Positions 32,888 to 41,623 of a stretch of 50,687 bases of DNA are shown piece after piece. The translations under genes were made by a program, and so were the position numbers. Origin of the DNA: Prevotella sp. (GTDB lineage: Bacteria; Bacteroidota; Bacteroidia; Bacteroidales; Bacteroidaceae); NCBI GenBank assembly GCA_017389705.1, contig JAFPEE010000153.1, forward strand, positions 1-50,687. The letters run 5' to 3'. Under the pieces are notes generated by a model. It searched no databases. It had not been told where the DNA came from and saw only the letters and a program-made list of their open reading frames with translations. The stretch's first letter is position 1. Each line of letters opens with the position of its first letter.

Positions 32888-34159
32888 TTATCTAATCTTC
32901 AGGGTGATAATCGTTATTGCTGCCAATATGATGGAGGTAATCCAGAAACGGATGGTAATCTTCGACTCGTGGAACGGACGGTGGGGCCAGCTCTTGAGAA
33001 GATAGGTGCTGGTCTGGTCGAGTTGCGAGTCCAGCTTGCGGAAGGTGTCATGGATAGGTGTGGCACGGAACACGCGAACACGCTTGCCCTTGCGCTTCTG
33101 AATCTTAAACCACTGGGTCTGTATGATGACGCTGAGGCTCTCTATGAAGAAGATGCCGCAGAGAATGGGCAGCATCAGCTCCTTGTGGATGATGACAGCG
33201 CAGACACCGATAATGCCTCCGATGGTCAGCGAGCCTGTGTCGCCCATAAAGACCTGGGCAGGGAAGGCGTTGTACCAGAGGAAACCTATCATGGCACCGA
33301 TGAAGGCGCTGAGGAATACCACCAGCTCCTGAGAGCCGGGAATATACATGATGTCGAAGTAGGCCGCATAGACAATATGCGACGAGATGTAGGCAAAGAT
33401 CAACAGCGCCACGCCAATGATGGCCGAATTACCCGCGCACATGCCGTCCATGCCGTCGTTCAGATTCGCACCGTTGGAGACGGCAGTGACCACGAAGATG
33501 GTCATGATGACAAACAGTATCCAGCCTCCAGCCACCTTGTAGTCTCCCAGAAACTCCATGACGCTGGAGTAGTTCAGGTTGTTGTTCTTGATGAAGGGGA
33601 TGGTGGTCTGCAGCGACTTGACGGCCTCGGGCTTGTGCTTGACGACAACCTCCTGGTTCTGCCTGGCTACAGAGACATTCTCACGTACTACAGCGTCAGG
33701 GCTGAGCCACAGCGTCAGACCTACGATGAAACCGATAGACACCTGGCCGACAATCTTATAAATGCCTTTCAGACCCTCCTTGTTCTTGCGGAAAATCTTG
33801 ATGTAGTCGTCCATGAAGCCCAGGAAACCCAGCCAGACGGTGGTGACAATCATCAGCAGCAGGTAGATGTTACGCATGCGTCCTAATAGCAGGACGGGTA
33901 TCAGGATGCTGACAATGATGATAATGCCGCCCATGGTGGGTACTCCCTTCTTCTCCACACCGAACGGGTCGATGCTGGGGTCGCGGGCAGTCTCTGAGAT
34001 GTTGCGTCGCTTCATCCACTTGATGAAGTATTCACCAAACCAGGCGGAGATCAACAGCGACAGGATGAGTGCCAGCAGCGAGCGGAATGAGATATACGAC
34101 CAGATATGAGCTCCTGGGATGTCGTACTGCTCTAGGAAACGGAAGATGTAGTATAGCAT
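32888..34159 (-). CDS. mraY: Phospho-MurNAc-pentapeptide translocase MraY
   Basis: 423 residues with about ten membrane helices. Makes lipid I from UDP-MurNAc-pentapeptide and undecaprenyl phosphate at the inner membrane. Catalytic Asp motifs are intact: D117-D118 in FMDDYIKI, NDGMDG at 234-239, and D307 in MGDTGSL. The usual third motif PIHHHFE is replaced by ATPIHDTFRK (H370, D371, T372). About 15-20 extra residues follow before HESKITIRFW. A long loop (about 155-200) between helices is also larger than in E. coli. Gap of 6 nt after murE. The call is firm despite the altered histidine motif. Confidence 0.97.
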   Translation of the reverse strand: MLYYIFRFLEQYDIPGAHIWSYISFRSLLALILSLLISAWFGEYFIKWMKRRNISETARDPSIDPFGVEKKGVPTMGGIIIIVSILIPVLLLGRMRNIYLLLMIVTTVWLGFLGFMDDYIKIFRKNKEGLKGIYKIVGQVSIGFIVGLTLWLSPDAVVRENVSVARQNQEVVVKHKPEAVKSLQTTIPFIKNNNLNYSSVMEFLGDYKVAGGWILFVIMTIFVVTAVSNGANLNDGMDGMCAGNSAIIGVALLIFAYISSHIVYAAYFDIMYIPGSQELVVFLSAFIGAMIGFLWYNAFPAQVFMGDTGSLTIGGIIGVCAVIIHKELMLPILCGIFFIESLSVIIQTQWFKIQKRKGKRVRVFRATPIHDTFRKLDSQLDQTSTYLLKSWPHRPFHESKITIRFWITSIILAAITIITLKIR

Positions 34160-34165
34160 GGGCTT

Positions 34166-35620
34166 TTAACAGTTAAAGATTTCACGTACTACTTCACGGT
34201 CGTCGAAGTGGTGCTTCACACCCTTGATTTCCTGATAGTCCTCATGACCCTTGCCGGCTATGAGGATGACGTCGCCTTTCTGGGCCAGCATGGTGGCCGT
34301 CTTGATGGCTTCTTTGCGGTCAGCGATGCTGATGACCTTCTTCATCTGCTTCTGGTCGAGACCGGCCAGCATGTCGTTGATGATGTCTTGAGGTTCCTCA
34401 AAGCGGGGGTTGTCGCTGGTAATGATGACGCGGTCGCTCTGCTTGACAGCCTCCTGGGCCATCAGCGGACGCTTACCCTTGTCGCGGTTGCCACCGGCGC
34501 CACACACTGTAATGACTTGTCCACCCTTGCCGTCAAGCACCTCGTGGATGGCGTTGAGCACGTTCTCCAGAGCGTCAGGGGTATGGGCATAGTCGACGAT
34601 GGCGGTGACTCCCTCTTGTGAGCGGATAGGCTCCAAGCGACCTGCCACACTCTTCAGCGTGCTGAGCACGACGAGAATGTCCTCGGGTCTCTTGCCTAAC
34701 ATGACTGCGGCCCCGTATACTGCCAGCAGGTTCGACACATTGAACTTGCCAATGAACTGTACACCAACCTCGCGACCGTCAATCTCCAGGTACATGCCCT
34801 CAAAGTGACATTCTATGATGCGGGCACGGAAGTCTGCCATCGAGCGGGTAGAGTAGGTCTTGACCTTTGCCTTCGTGTTCTGCACCATGACGCTGCCGTT
34901 CTTGTCGTCAGCATTGGTAATGGCAAAGGCGTCCTTGGGCAGACCGTCGAAGAAGGCCTTCTTGGCGTCGCGATAGTTCTCGAAGGTCTTGTGGTAGTCC
35001 AGGTGGTCGCGTGTCAGGTTCGTAAACAGGCCTCCGGCGAATTTCAGCCCGCCTATGCGCTTCTGCGCAATGGCATGGCTGGAGCACTCCATAAAGGCGT
35101 ATTCGCAGCCTGCTTCCACCATGCGGTTCAGCAGGTGGTTCAGCTCTATGGGGTCGGGGGTCGTATGGTCGGCAGGGATGGCCTCGTCCTCAATATAGTT
35201 GCATACCGTGCTCAGCAGACCGCACTTGTGACCGAACTTTCGGAACATATTATATAATAAGGTGGCAATGGTGGTCTTACCGTTGGTGCCGGTCACACCT
35301 ACCAGCTTCAGGTGGTGCGACGGCTCTCCATAGAAAACGGTAGCGACAGGACCTACGGCAGCCTCTGTCGATGCCACCTGCACATAGGTCACACCTTCCT
35401 GACGCTCCTCAGGCAGGTCTTCGCACAGCACAGCGGCAGCTCCCAGCTCCAAGGCCTTAGAAATAAAACGATGGCCATCGGTTTGAGTGCCCTTGATAGC
35501 CACAAACAGGTGTCCTTTCCCAATCTTGCGTGAGTCGATGTTCACGCCTGTAATGTCAGCATCGATGTTGCCGATGACGCTGATGGGATTCACATATTTC
35601 AGCAGTTCGCTCAGTTTCAT
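34166..35620 (-). CDS. murE: UDP-MurNAc-L-Ala-D-Glu--meso-diaminopimelate ligase
   Basis: 484 residues. Adds the third residue of the stem peptide. P-loop TGTNGKTT at 110-117; the DNPR motif at 403-406 ([10 protein letters not shown]) is the hallmark of enzymes that use meso-diaminopimelate rather than lysine, so the organism should have DAP-type peptidoglycan, as known for Bacteroidales. The cluster has no murF next to it. A 30-nt AT-rich gap follows ftsI. Confidence 0.98.
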   Translation of the reverse strand: MKLSELLKYVNPISVIGNIDADITGVNIDSRKIGKGHLFVAIKGTQTDGHRFISKALELGAAAVLCEDLPEERQEGVTYVQVASTEAAVGPVATVFYGEPSHHLKLVGVTGTNGKTTIATLLYNMFRKFGHKCGLLSTVCNYIEDEAIPADHTTPDPIELNHLLNRMVEAGCEYAFMECSSHAIAQKRIGGLKFAGGLFTNLTRDHLDYHKTFENYRDAKKAFFDGLPKDAFAITNADDKNGSVMVQNTKAKVKTYSTRSMADFRARIIECHFEGMYLEIDGREVGVQFIGKFNVSNLLAVYGAAVMLGKRPEDILVVLSTLKSVAGRLEPIRSQEGVTAIVDYAHTPDALENVLNAIHEVLDGKGGQVITVCGAGGNRDKGKRPLMAQEAVKQSDRVIITSDNPRFEEPQDIINDMLAGLDQKQMKKVISIADRKEAIKTATMLAQKGDVILIAGKGHEDYQEIKGVKHHFDDREVVREIFNC

Positions 35621-35650
35621 ATATACCTTATTATATTATTTATTAGTTTT

Positions 35651-37753
35651 TTACTCCAAGATGAGCACGCATTCGCTGCCCTTCACGATTTCCCTGCCGG
35701 CAGGATAGCTCTGGCTCTTCACCTTGCCGCGGCCATGCAGCTTGACCTTCAGGCCACGGGTCTCCAGCAGATAGACAGCATCCTTGGCACCCATGCCCGT
35801 CACGTTGGGTGTGATGTGAGGACGGTATTGCTCTTCCTTCGGTGCGCGTTTGTCAATATCCAGCTTGTCCAGCACGAGGTTGGCAGCCTTGGCATTGCCG
35901 TTCTTGACCTCGGGAATAGCTACCGAGTTCTCGTCGTGTGCGTCGTCCACGCTCATCTTCAGATGGCGCGCCATGACACCCTCGGCAATATGGTGGAATA
36001 CGACACCGCTCATGCCACCACCAGAGGCGGGGAGTCCTGACTTCTTGATACAGACAATACAGGTGTAAAGGGGATTGTCTGCGGGGAAATAGCCTGCAAA
36101 CGAAAGCCAGTAGCGGGTGATGCCCGAGTGGTAGCCACCGTATTGGTCGGCCACCTGTGCCGTACCGGTCTTGCCTGCCACCTTGAAGAGTGGCGAGCCG
36201 GCCTTGCGACCCAGGCCCTGACTGACGACATGCTCCAGAATGGTCTGCATGGTCTTGATGGCCTTGGGCTTGGCTATCTGCTTTTTCAGCACCACAGGCT
36301 CAAACTCCCTGATGACCTCGCCGTTCTTGACCAGCTGCTTCACAAAACGTGGCTGCATCATCTTACCGTTGTTGGCGATGGCATTGTAGAAGGAGACGGT
36401 ATTGATGGGAGCTATCTGCGTTTCGTAGCCTATCGACATCCAGGGCAGCGTGGTCTTACTCCAATATCTCGAACGGTCGGTGGTCTTCGTGTCCGGCATA
36501 CGGATGTAGGGCGGATGATAACCTACCAGCGGCAGCTTCAGGTCTTCGTGGATACCCACACGGTAGAGGCCTTTGACGTAGCGGGTGGGGTCGCTGCCGT
36601 AGAACTTGTCAATGACATAGCTGACGCCAATGTTAGAGCTGACCTCCAGAGCGCGTGCCACATTGATGTCGCCATAACCGCCGCGGCGCCAGTTATGGTC
36701 TTTCATCGGACGACCGTGCATCTCCATGACACCACTGCCCGTATGGATGATGAAGCTGGTGTCGTTGGGGATGACCTCGTCGTCAAGGGCTACCAGGAAC
36801 GACGCCACCTTAAACACGGAACCGGGCTCGCAACGGTAACTGATAGCAGAGTTGACAGCCTCTATATAGCGACCCTCTGAGTTCTTCATCATATTGACGA
36901 TAGCCTTCACGTCGCCCGTCTCCACCTCCATCAGGATGGCTACGCCCATCTCGCCGTTCACCAGCTTCAGCTCGTCCAGCAAGGCGCGCTCAGCCAAGTC
37001 TTGCATGTTGACGTCGATGGTGGTCACGATGTCACAACCGTCAATAGGCATGGTGACGGGAATGTTCATGTACTTGTTCAGAATCTTGCGTCGGCCTGTG
37101 ATACCGGGAGTGCCGCGCAGGATGGAGTCATACGAGAGCTCCAGACCGTAGTAGGCCGAGTCCTTGGCACCATACAGTCCGCCTATGGTACGCAGTGCCA
37201 GACTGGTAAAAGGACGGCGGCGGGCGTTGAATACCTCTTCGTGGAAACCGCTCTTGTACTTGGGCATGTTCAGGAAAGGCAGCTGGCGTACCTCCATGTA
37301 GGTGTTGTAGTCGATGCGTCGCGGCCAGATGGCCCAGTGACGTGCTCCGATACTTCCGTTCTTGTTCTCCTTGTGGCGGCCCTCCTCCAGGTGCTGCTTG
37401 AATTCCGCTGCTGACCGTTGGGGGAAGATCCTGTTCAGCCCCTCGCTGATGGAGTCTATCTTGTCCAGCCATAGTGAGTCGTTCTCGAAGGCTGAGGCCT
37501 GATAGTCCATGAAGATCTTGTATTCGGGTATGGAGGTCGCCATCAGCTGACCGTCACAGCTCAGAATATTGCCTCGGTTGGGCTTGACGCTGACGGAGTC
37601 ACGCTTCAGGCGGTCGGCCACCTCAGTCCAGTATTGCTTCTTGGCAGTCATGATATAGAGGGCCTTGCCAATGACGGCAATTCCTATGAGCGTCATGACG
37701 ATGGCGATAGCCATGTAACGCGGCATAACCTTTTCGTTGTCGAACTTGCTCAT
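35651..37753 (-). CDS. ftsI: Penicillin-binding protein FtsI (PBP3-type transpeptidase) with PASTA domain
   Basis: 700 residues. One N-terminal membrane helix (about 13-36), a dimerisation/pedestal domain, a transpeptidase domain and a C-terminal PASTA domain (about 640-700, HITPNVTGMGAKDAVYLLE onward). Active-site motifs: S312-V-F-K315, S372-S-N374, K528-T-G530. It crosslinks septal peptidoglycan with FtsW. The PASTA domain is the usual Bacteroidota arrangement and unlike E. coli FtsI. 6 nt after ftsL. Confidence 0.97.
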   Translation of the reverse strand: MSKFDNEKVMPRYMAIAIVMTLIGIAVIGKALYIMTAKKQYWTEVADRLKRDSVSVKPNRGNILSCDGQLMATSIPEYKIFMDYQASAFENDSLWLDKIDSISEGLNRIFPQRSAAEFKQHLEEGRHKENKNGSIGARHWAIWPRRIDYNTYMEVRQLPFLNMPKYKSGFHEEVFNARRRPFTSLALRTIGGLYGAKDSAYYGLELSYDSILRGTPGITGRRKILNKYMNIPVTMPIDGCDIVTTIDVNMQDLAERALLDELKLVNGEMGVAILMEVETGDVKAIVNMMKNSEGRYIEAVNSAISYRCEPGSVFKVASFLVALDDEVIPNDTSFIIHTGSGVMEMHGRPMKDHNWRRGGYGDINVARALEVSSNIGVSYVIDKFYGSDPTRYVKGLYRVGIHEDLKLPLVGYHPPYIRMPDTKTTDRSRYWSKTTLPWMSIGYETQIAPINTVSFYNAIANNGKMMQPRFVKQLVKNGEVIREFEPVVLKKQIAKPKAIKTMQTILEHVVSQGLGRKAGSPLFKVAGKTGTAQVADQYGGYHSGITRYWLSFAGYFPADNPLYTCIVCIKKSGLPASGGGMSGVVFHHIAEGVMARHLKMSVDDAHDENSVAIPEVKNGNAKAANLVLDKLDIDKRAPKEEQYRPHITPNVTGMGAKDAVYLLETRGLKVKLHGRGKVKSQSYPAGREIVKGSECVLILE

Positions 37754-37759
37754 TCTGCT

Positions 37760-38203
37760 CTATTCCTCAGGTACTTGTATGATATAGGGCGGCTGGTCTG
37801 CCTGGTGCAGCAGCGAGTCCTTGTTTTGTTTCAATATTTCCAAGACATGGCTCTCACGGCATTTCTCCGTCAGTGTACTCGACGAGGAGAGGGCCTTGAA
37901 CTTGGCGTCCTTTAGCTTCAGCTCTAGCTGGTCAATGGTAATCATGTCCTGCTGGCACTGGTAGCGGAAGGCCACATAGACGATGGCAAAAAGCACAATC
38001 AGCACAAACAGCCATATCTGTGAGCGCACAATCTCTGTGGTGAGCAGGTCACCGCCCAAAATGGTACGCAGTCCCAGCTGGCTTGAAGGACGGGGGTCCT
38101 CCTCACTGGCAGTTTGTTTGATTTTTTGGAGCGTCTCTTTTAGCCTCTCCTCATGCTCCTGTGCCTTGTCTTCCTTTTGCTCTATCTTCTCTTCTTCTTC
38201 CAT
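37760..38203 (-). CDS. ftsL: FtsL-like division protein
   Basis: 147 residues. Charged cytoplasmic N-terminus (MEEEEKIEQKEDKAQEHEER, about 60 residues including a coiled segment), one membrane helix (about 63-83, IWLFVLIVLFAIVYVAF), then a short extracytoplasmic coiled coil (QLELKLKDAKFKAL). Such proteins share little sequence identity; the size, topology and place between rsmH and ftsI identify it. The cytoplasmic part is longer than in E. coli FtsL. Confidence 0.85.
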   Translation of the reverse strand: MEEEEKIEQKEDKAQEHEERLKETLQKIKQTASEEDPRPSSQLGLRTILGGDLLTTEIVRSQIWLFVLIVLFAIVYVAFRYQCQQDMITIDQLELKLKDAKFKALSSSSTLTEKCRESHVLEILKQNKDSLLHQADQPPYIIQVPEE

Positions 38204-38207
38204 GTGG

Positions 38208-39119
38208 CTATATCTTTTCTGCTATTCTGAGCTTGGCGCTACGGCTGCGTGGGTTGCGCTGCTGCTCTTCGTCACTGGGAGTGATCACCTTGCCTACCAG
38301 ACGGAAGGGCGATGACACCCTGCCGTAGAAATCCTGCTCTATGCGCCCTTCGGCATTGCCGGCCTTCATCACGTTCTTTACGATGCGGTCTTCCAGCGAG
38401 TGGTAGGTGATGATGCTCAGCCGACCGCCCTCGCAGAGCAGCTCCGTGGCTCCCTTCAGCATGTCGCGCAGGGCGTCCATCTCGTGGTTTACCTCTATGC
38501 GCAGGGCCTGATAGACACGGGCCATGTCCTTCTTCTCACGCTCAGAGCGCATCAGCGGCTCTATGACGGCACCCAGGTCGGCGGTGGTCTGCAGGGCCTT
38601 CTCCTTGCGGTAGTCGCAGACGGCCTTTGCCAGTCGGCGGGCATTCTTCAGCTCTCCGTAGAGGTAGAAGATGTCGGCCAACTGTTCCTCAGCGTAGTTG
38701 TTCAGCACGTCGGCGGCAGTCTGTCCGGCCCGTTTGTTCATACGCATATCCAAAGGGGCGTCGAAACGGAATGAGAACCCACGGGTTTCGTCGTCGAAAT
38801 GATGACTCGACACGCCCAGGTCGCCTAACAGTCCGTGGATGTGCTCCACGCCGTAATAGCGCATCCAGTGCGTCAGGTATCTGAAGTTGCTCCTGACGAA
38901 GGTGAACCGATCGTCGTCGACGATGTTCTTTTCTGCGTCGGCATCCTGGTCAAAGCTGTAGAGGTGGCCTTTCTTGCCCAGCCGTGACAGAATCTCCTTC
39001 GAGTGTCCCCCACCGCCAAAGGTTACGTCCACATAGATGCCGTCAGGCTGGATGGCCAGCCCGTCGACGCTTTCCTGCAGTAATACGGGGACATGATAGG
39101 AGTCAGCAGTGGTTATCAT
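38208..39119 (-). CDS. rsmH: 16S rRNA (cytosine1402-N4)-methyltransferase
   Basis: 303 residues. Methylates C1402 of 16S rRNA in the ribosomal P site. SAM-binding motif YVDVTFGGGGHSKEIL, then GLLGDLGVSSHHFDDETRGFSFR and the late SIITYHSLEDRIVKN are family hallmarks. Its ATG overlaps the mraZ TGA by 4 nt. Confidence 0.98.
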   Translation of the reverse strand: MITTADSYHVPVLLQESVDGLAIQPDGIYVDVTFGGGGHSKEILSRLGKKGHLYSFDQDADAEKNIVDDDRFTFVRSNFRYLTHWMRYYGVEHIHGLLGDLGVSSHHFDDETRGFSFRFDAPLDMRMNKRAGQTAADVLNNYAEEQLADIFYLYGELKNARRLAKAVCDYRKEKALQTTADLGAVIEPLMRSEREKKDMARVYQALRIEVNHEMDALRDMLKGATELLCEGGRLSIITYHSLEDRIVKNVMKAGNAEGRIEQDFYGRVSSPFRLVGKVITPSDEEQQRNPRSRSAKLRIAEKI

Positions 39120-39568
39120 AAGGCGTCTCCTCCCATCAGTTCTTCAAGGGCCTGACCGAAATCCTCGGTAGCCATCTGCTGCTCCTCTGCTTGCCGGACG
39201 CTCCATATCTCAATGGTGTCACCCATGCCGGTGAATTTGATGTCCTGCTCAATCTCTGCCATGTGCTGGTAACGCTTGGGAATGAGGAAACGGCCGTTGC
39301 CGTCGAGGGTCAGCAACTCTACCTCTGAGACGAACTTGCGGAACACGGCCTGCTGCTGCTTGTTCCAGCGGCTCAGTCGTGAGCGCATCAGATCCATCTG
39401 CTCGTTCCATACGCTTTCGGGGTACAGCACCAGGCAGGGCTGGAACACATCCTTGCGCAACACCAGACGCTCCTCACCCCCAGCTTGCAGAACCTTGCGG
39501 AATGTCGCTGGCAGGAAAGCGCGTCCCTTCGCGTCTATCTTCGCCTCTATGTTGCCTAAAAAGCGCAT
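39116..39568 (-). CDS. mraZ: MraZ transcriptional regulator of the dcw cluster
   Basis: 150 residues, two AbrB/SpoVT-like repeats: DAKGRAFLPATFRKVL in the first and DGNGRFLIPKRYQHM in the second. MraZ binds repeated GTGGG-type boxes upstream of its own gene and represses the dcw cluster in E. coli. Matching boxes are found at 39618-39642. First gene of the 15-kb cluster; the start MRFLGNIEAKIDAKGR is the family start. Confidence 0.98.
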   Translation of the reverse strand: MRFLGNIEAKIDAKGRAFLPATFRKVLQAGGEERLVLRKDVFQPCLVLYPESVWNEQMDLMRSRLSRWNKQQQAVFRKFVSEVELLTLDGNGRFLIPKRYQHMAEIEQDIKFTGMGDTIEIWSVRQAEEQQMATEDFGQALEELMGGDAL

Positions 39569-39599
39569 GTGTACTTCTTATATTTTTGTAGTTTGGGTG

Positions 39600-39607
39600 C
39601 AAAGGTA
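39600..39607 (-). promoter_or_regulatory. -7 element of the dcw promoter
   Basis: Minus strand TACCTTTG, followed by C, 31 nt before the mraZ ATG. No clear TTTG at -33; the MraZ boxes cover that position. Confidence 0.65.
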
Positions 39608-39617
39608 ATCATTTCTC

Positions 39618-39642
39618 CCCACAATCCCCCACTTTTCTCCAC
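39618..39642 (-). promoter_or_regulatory. MraZ operator: three GTGGR boxes at 10-bp period
   Basis: Read on the minus strand: GTGGA (39642-39638), GTGGG (39632-39628) and GTGGG (39622-39618), each separated by exactly 5 nt. E. coli MraZ binds direct repeats of this type with 5-nt spacers upstream of mraZ. The boxes start 11 nt upstream of the -7 element, where the -33 contact would be, so bound MraZ should block transcription. Confidence 0.85.
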
Positions 39643-39722
39643 TTTTTTTAGTGAATATTTTATAAAAATGTCTTTTTGCACATTTTTTTCGAAAAAGTGC
39701 ATCTCGTTTTGGAAGTTTTCAT

Positions 39723-39730
39723 TACCTTTG
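39723..39730 (+). promoter_or_regulatory. -7 element for the acyltransferase unit
   Basis: TACCTTTG followed by C, 29 nt before the ATG at 39760. Nearest upstream TTTG (39708-39711) is too close, so only the -7 part is supported. Diverges from the dcw promoter within the 191-nt gap. Confidence 0.6.
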
Positions 39731-39759
39731 CAGATTGTTAGTGTGAATGTGAGAGAATT

Positions 39760-40587
39760 ATGGCACAATTATCAGAGAAAACAATCGATATTGACAGCAT
39801 TCTGCGCAGCAAGATGGGCGCCAAGGCCAAATGGGTTCCTGGCTTCCTGGTCAGCTGGCTCAAGCGCATAGCACACCAGGATCAGGTCAACAAGTTCCTG
39901 TGGGAGTCGCGTGACAAGACAGGTACCGACTGGCTGGAGGAGTGTGTGCGCTATCTGGAGATGACACTGGTGGTGAAAGGACGTGAGAACCTGCCTGACC
40001 CTCAGGACGGACGGCTCTATACCTTTGTCTCCAACCATCCTCTCGGTGGGGAGGACGGCGTGGCGCTGGGTGCCATCATCGGGCGGCACTATGACTCGCG
40101 CTTCCGCTACCTGGTCAACGACCTGCTCATGAACCTGCCCGGACTGGCTCCTCTCTGCATTCCCATCAACAAGACGGGGCACCAGAGCCGTAACTTCCCT
40201 GCCATGGTCAAGGCGGGATTCGAGAGCGACAACCACATGCTGATGTACCCTGCCGGCATCTGTTCGCGCAAGCAGAAGGACGGAAGCATCCGCGACATAC
40301 CCTGGTCGAAGACGTTCATCACCAAGAGCGTGCAGTACCAGCGCGATGTGGTGCCCATCCACTTCAGCGGCTGCAATTCCAACCGCTTCTATCGGCTGGC
40401 AAACTTCTCCGACCGTTTCCTGCCCTTCAACCTGGCCATGCTGTTCCTCGTCGACGAGATGTACAAGAACGTGGGCAAGACCTTCGAGGTGAAGATAGGC
40501 AAGCCTATTCCCTGGCAGACCTTCGACAAGAGCCGTTCCCCGTTGGAATGGGCACAATTCGTGCAGGACAAAGTGTATTCCCTATAA
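39760..40587 (+). CDS. glsA: PlsC/OlsA-type acyltransferase, probable glycine-lipid O-acyltransferase
   Basis: 275 residues. The acyltransferase block SNHPLGGEDG fits the NHxxxxD catalytic motif; a second block MYPAGICSRK fits the substrate-binding motif. It resembles 1-acyl-glycerol-3-phosphate acyltransferases and OlsA. In Bacteroides thetaiotaomicron, an adjacent pair glsB/glsA makes glycine lipids: GlsB N-acylates glycine and GlsA adds the second acyl chain. Here the order is glsA then glsB, 28 nt apart. Membrane-associated on the cytosolic face, no transmembrane helix of strength. Symbol by family and context; substrate amino acid is inference. Confidence 0.82.
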   Translation: MAQLSEKTIDIDSILRSKMGAKAKWVPGFLVSWLKRIAHQDQVNKFLWESRDKTGTDWLEECVRYLEMTLVVKGRENLPDPQDGRLYTFVSNHPLGGEDGVALGAIIGRHYDSRFRYLVNDLLMNLPGLAPLCIPINKTGHQSRNFPAMVKAGFESDNHMLMYPAGICSRKQKDGSIRDIPWSKTFITKSVQYQRDVVPIHFSGCNSNRFYRLANFSDRFLPFNLAMLFLVDEMYKNVGKTFEVKIGKPIPWQTFDKSRSPLEWAQFVQDKVYSL

Positions 40588-40615
40588 CTCCGAACAAACG
40601 ACTTTTCAATAGCAA

Positions 40616-41608
40616 ATGGAACAACCAATCATCCCTCCCATCAGCAAGGAAATCCTCAAGAGCGAGTTGACCCCTGACAAGCAGTTGCGAATGACCAACA
40701 AGAGCAACAACAAGGTTTACGTCATCACGGCGCACAATGCGCCCAACGTGATGCGCGAGGTAGGGCGTCTGCGCGAGATAGCCTTTCGTGAGGCAGGTGG
40801 CGGAACAGGTAAGGAGGCCGACATCGACGAGTTCGACACTTGCGAGAACTGCTACAAGCAACTCATCGTCTGGAATCCTGACGAGGAGGAGATTATCGGC
40901 GGGTACCGCTATCTGTTAGGCACCGACTGGCAGTACGACGCCAGCGGACAGCCCATCCTGGCCACCAGCCACATGTTCAGGTTCTCGGAGAAGTTCATTC
41001 GCGACTATGCTCCCTGGACCGTAGAGCTGGGACGCTCCTTCGTGTCGTTGCCCTACCAGTCGTCGCGCATGGGTGCCAAGAGCCTCTTCGCCCTCGACAA
41101 CCTGTGGGACGGCCTGGGTGCACTGACGGTCATACGCCCCAATGTCAAATACTATTTTGGCAAGATGACCATGTACCCCTCCTACATCCGCAAGGGACGC
41201 GACATGATACTCTACTTCCTGAAGAAGCATTTCGACGACAAGGAGAACCTGATAATCCCGATGAAACCGCTGGAATTGGAGACTGACATCCGCGAGCTGG
41301 AACGTCTTTTCTGCGGCAACTCGTTCAAGGAAGACTACATCATCCTGAACCGTGAGATACGCAATCTCGGCTACAACATCCCTCCCCTGGTCAATGCCTA
41401 TATGAGCCTCTCGCCAACCATGAAGCTGTTCGGTACGGCCATCAACTATGGCTTTGGCGATGTCGAGGAGACGGGAATCCTGATAGCTATCGATGAAATC
41501 TTTGAAAGCAAGCGCAAGCGCCATATCGACTCGTTCATCAGCGCCCACCGCGATGAGCTGAAGATCACCTCTGGAGCAAACAAGATATTCTACAAAGACA
41601 AAGACTAA
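40616..41608 (+). CDS. glsB: GNAT/OlsB-like N-acyltransferase, probable glycine-lipid N-acyltransferase
   Basis: 330 residues. GNAT-fold hemolysin-related (OlsB-like) domain in the first ~230 residues: VGRLREIAFREAGGGTG, DEFDTCENCYKQLIVW, EEIIGGYRYLLG and the VELGRSFVSLPYQ core typical of acyl-ACP-dependent N-acyltransferases. The C-terminal ~100 residues end in a basic tail (KIFYKDKD). These enzymes transfer a hydroxylated fatty acid from ACP to an amino acid (ornithine in OlsB; glycine in Bacteroides). Partner of the upstream O-acyltransferase. Glycine specificity inferred from Bacteroidales biology, not from sequence. Confidence 0.84.
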   Translation: MEQPIIPPISKEILKSELTPDKQLRMTNKSNNKVYVITAHNAPNVMREVGRLREIAFREAGGGTGKEADIDEFDTCENCYKQLIVWNPDEEEIIGGYRYLLGTDWQYDASGQPILATSHMFRFSEKFIRDYAPWTVELGRSFVSLPYQSSRMGAKSLFALDNLWDGLGALTVIRPNVKYYFGKMTMYPSYIRKGRDMILYFLKKHFDDKENLIIPMKPLELETDIRELERLFCGNSFKEDYIILNREIRNLGYNIPPLVNAYMSLSPTMKLFGTAINYGFGDVEETGILIAIDEIFESKRKRHIDSFISAHRDELKITSGANKIFYKDKD

Positions 41609-41623
41609 AACCCTACGCTCTCC

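Noticed and set aside
31699-33886. Two long plus-strand frames (388 and 449 codons) opposite murD and mraY
   Set aside because: Fully antisense to well-conserved cell-wall genes; no promoter, no recognisable domain.
39569-39768. Small frames in the mraZ-glsA gap (for example 39556-39768 minus)
   Set aside because: They cover the MraZ boxes and two promoters and have AT-rich low-complexity translations.
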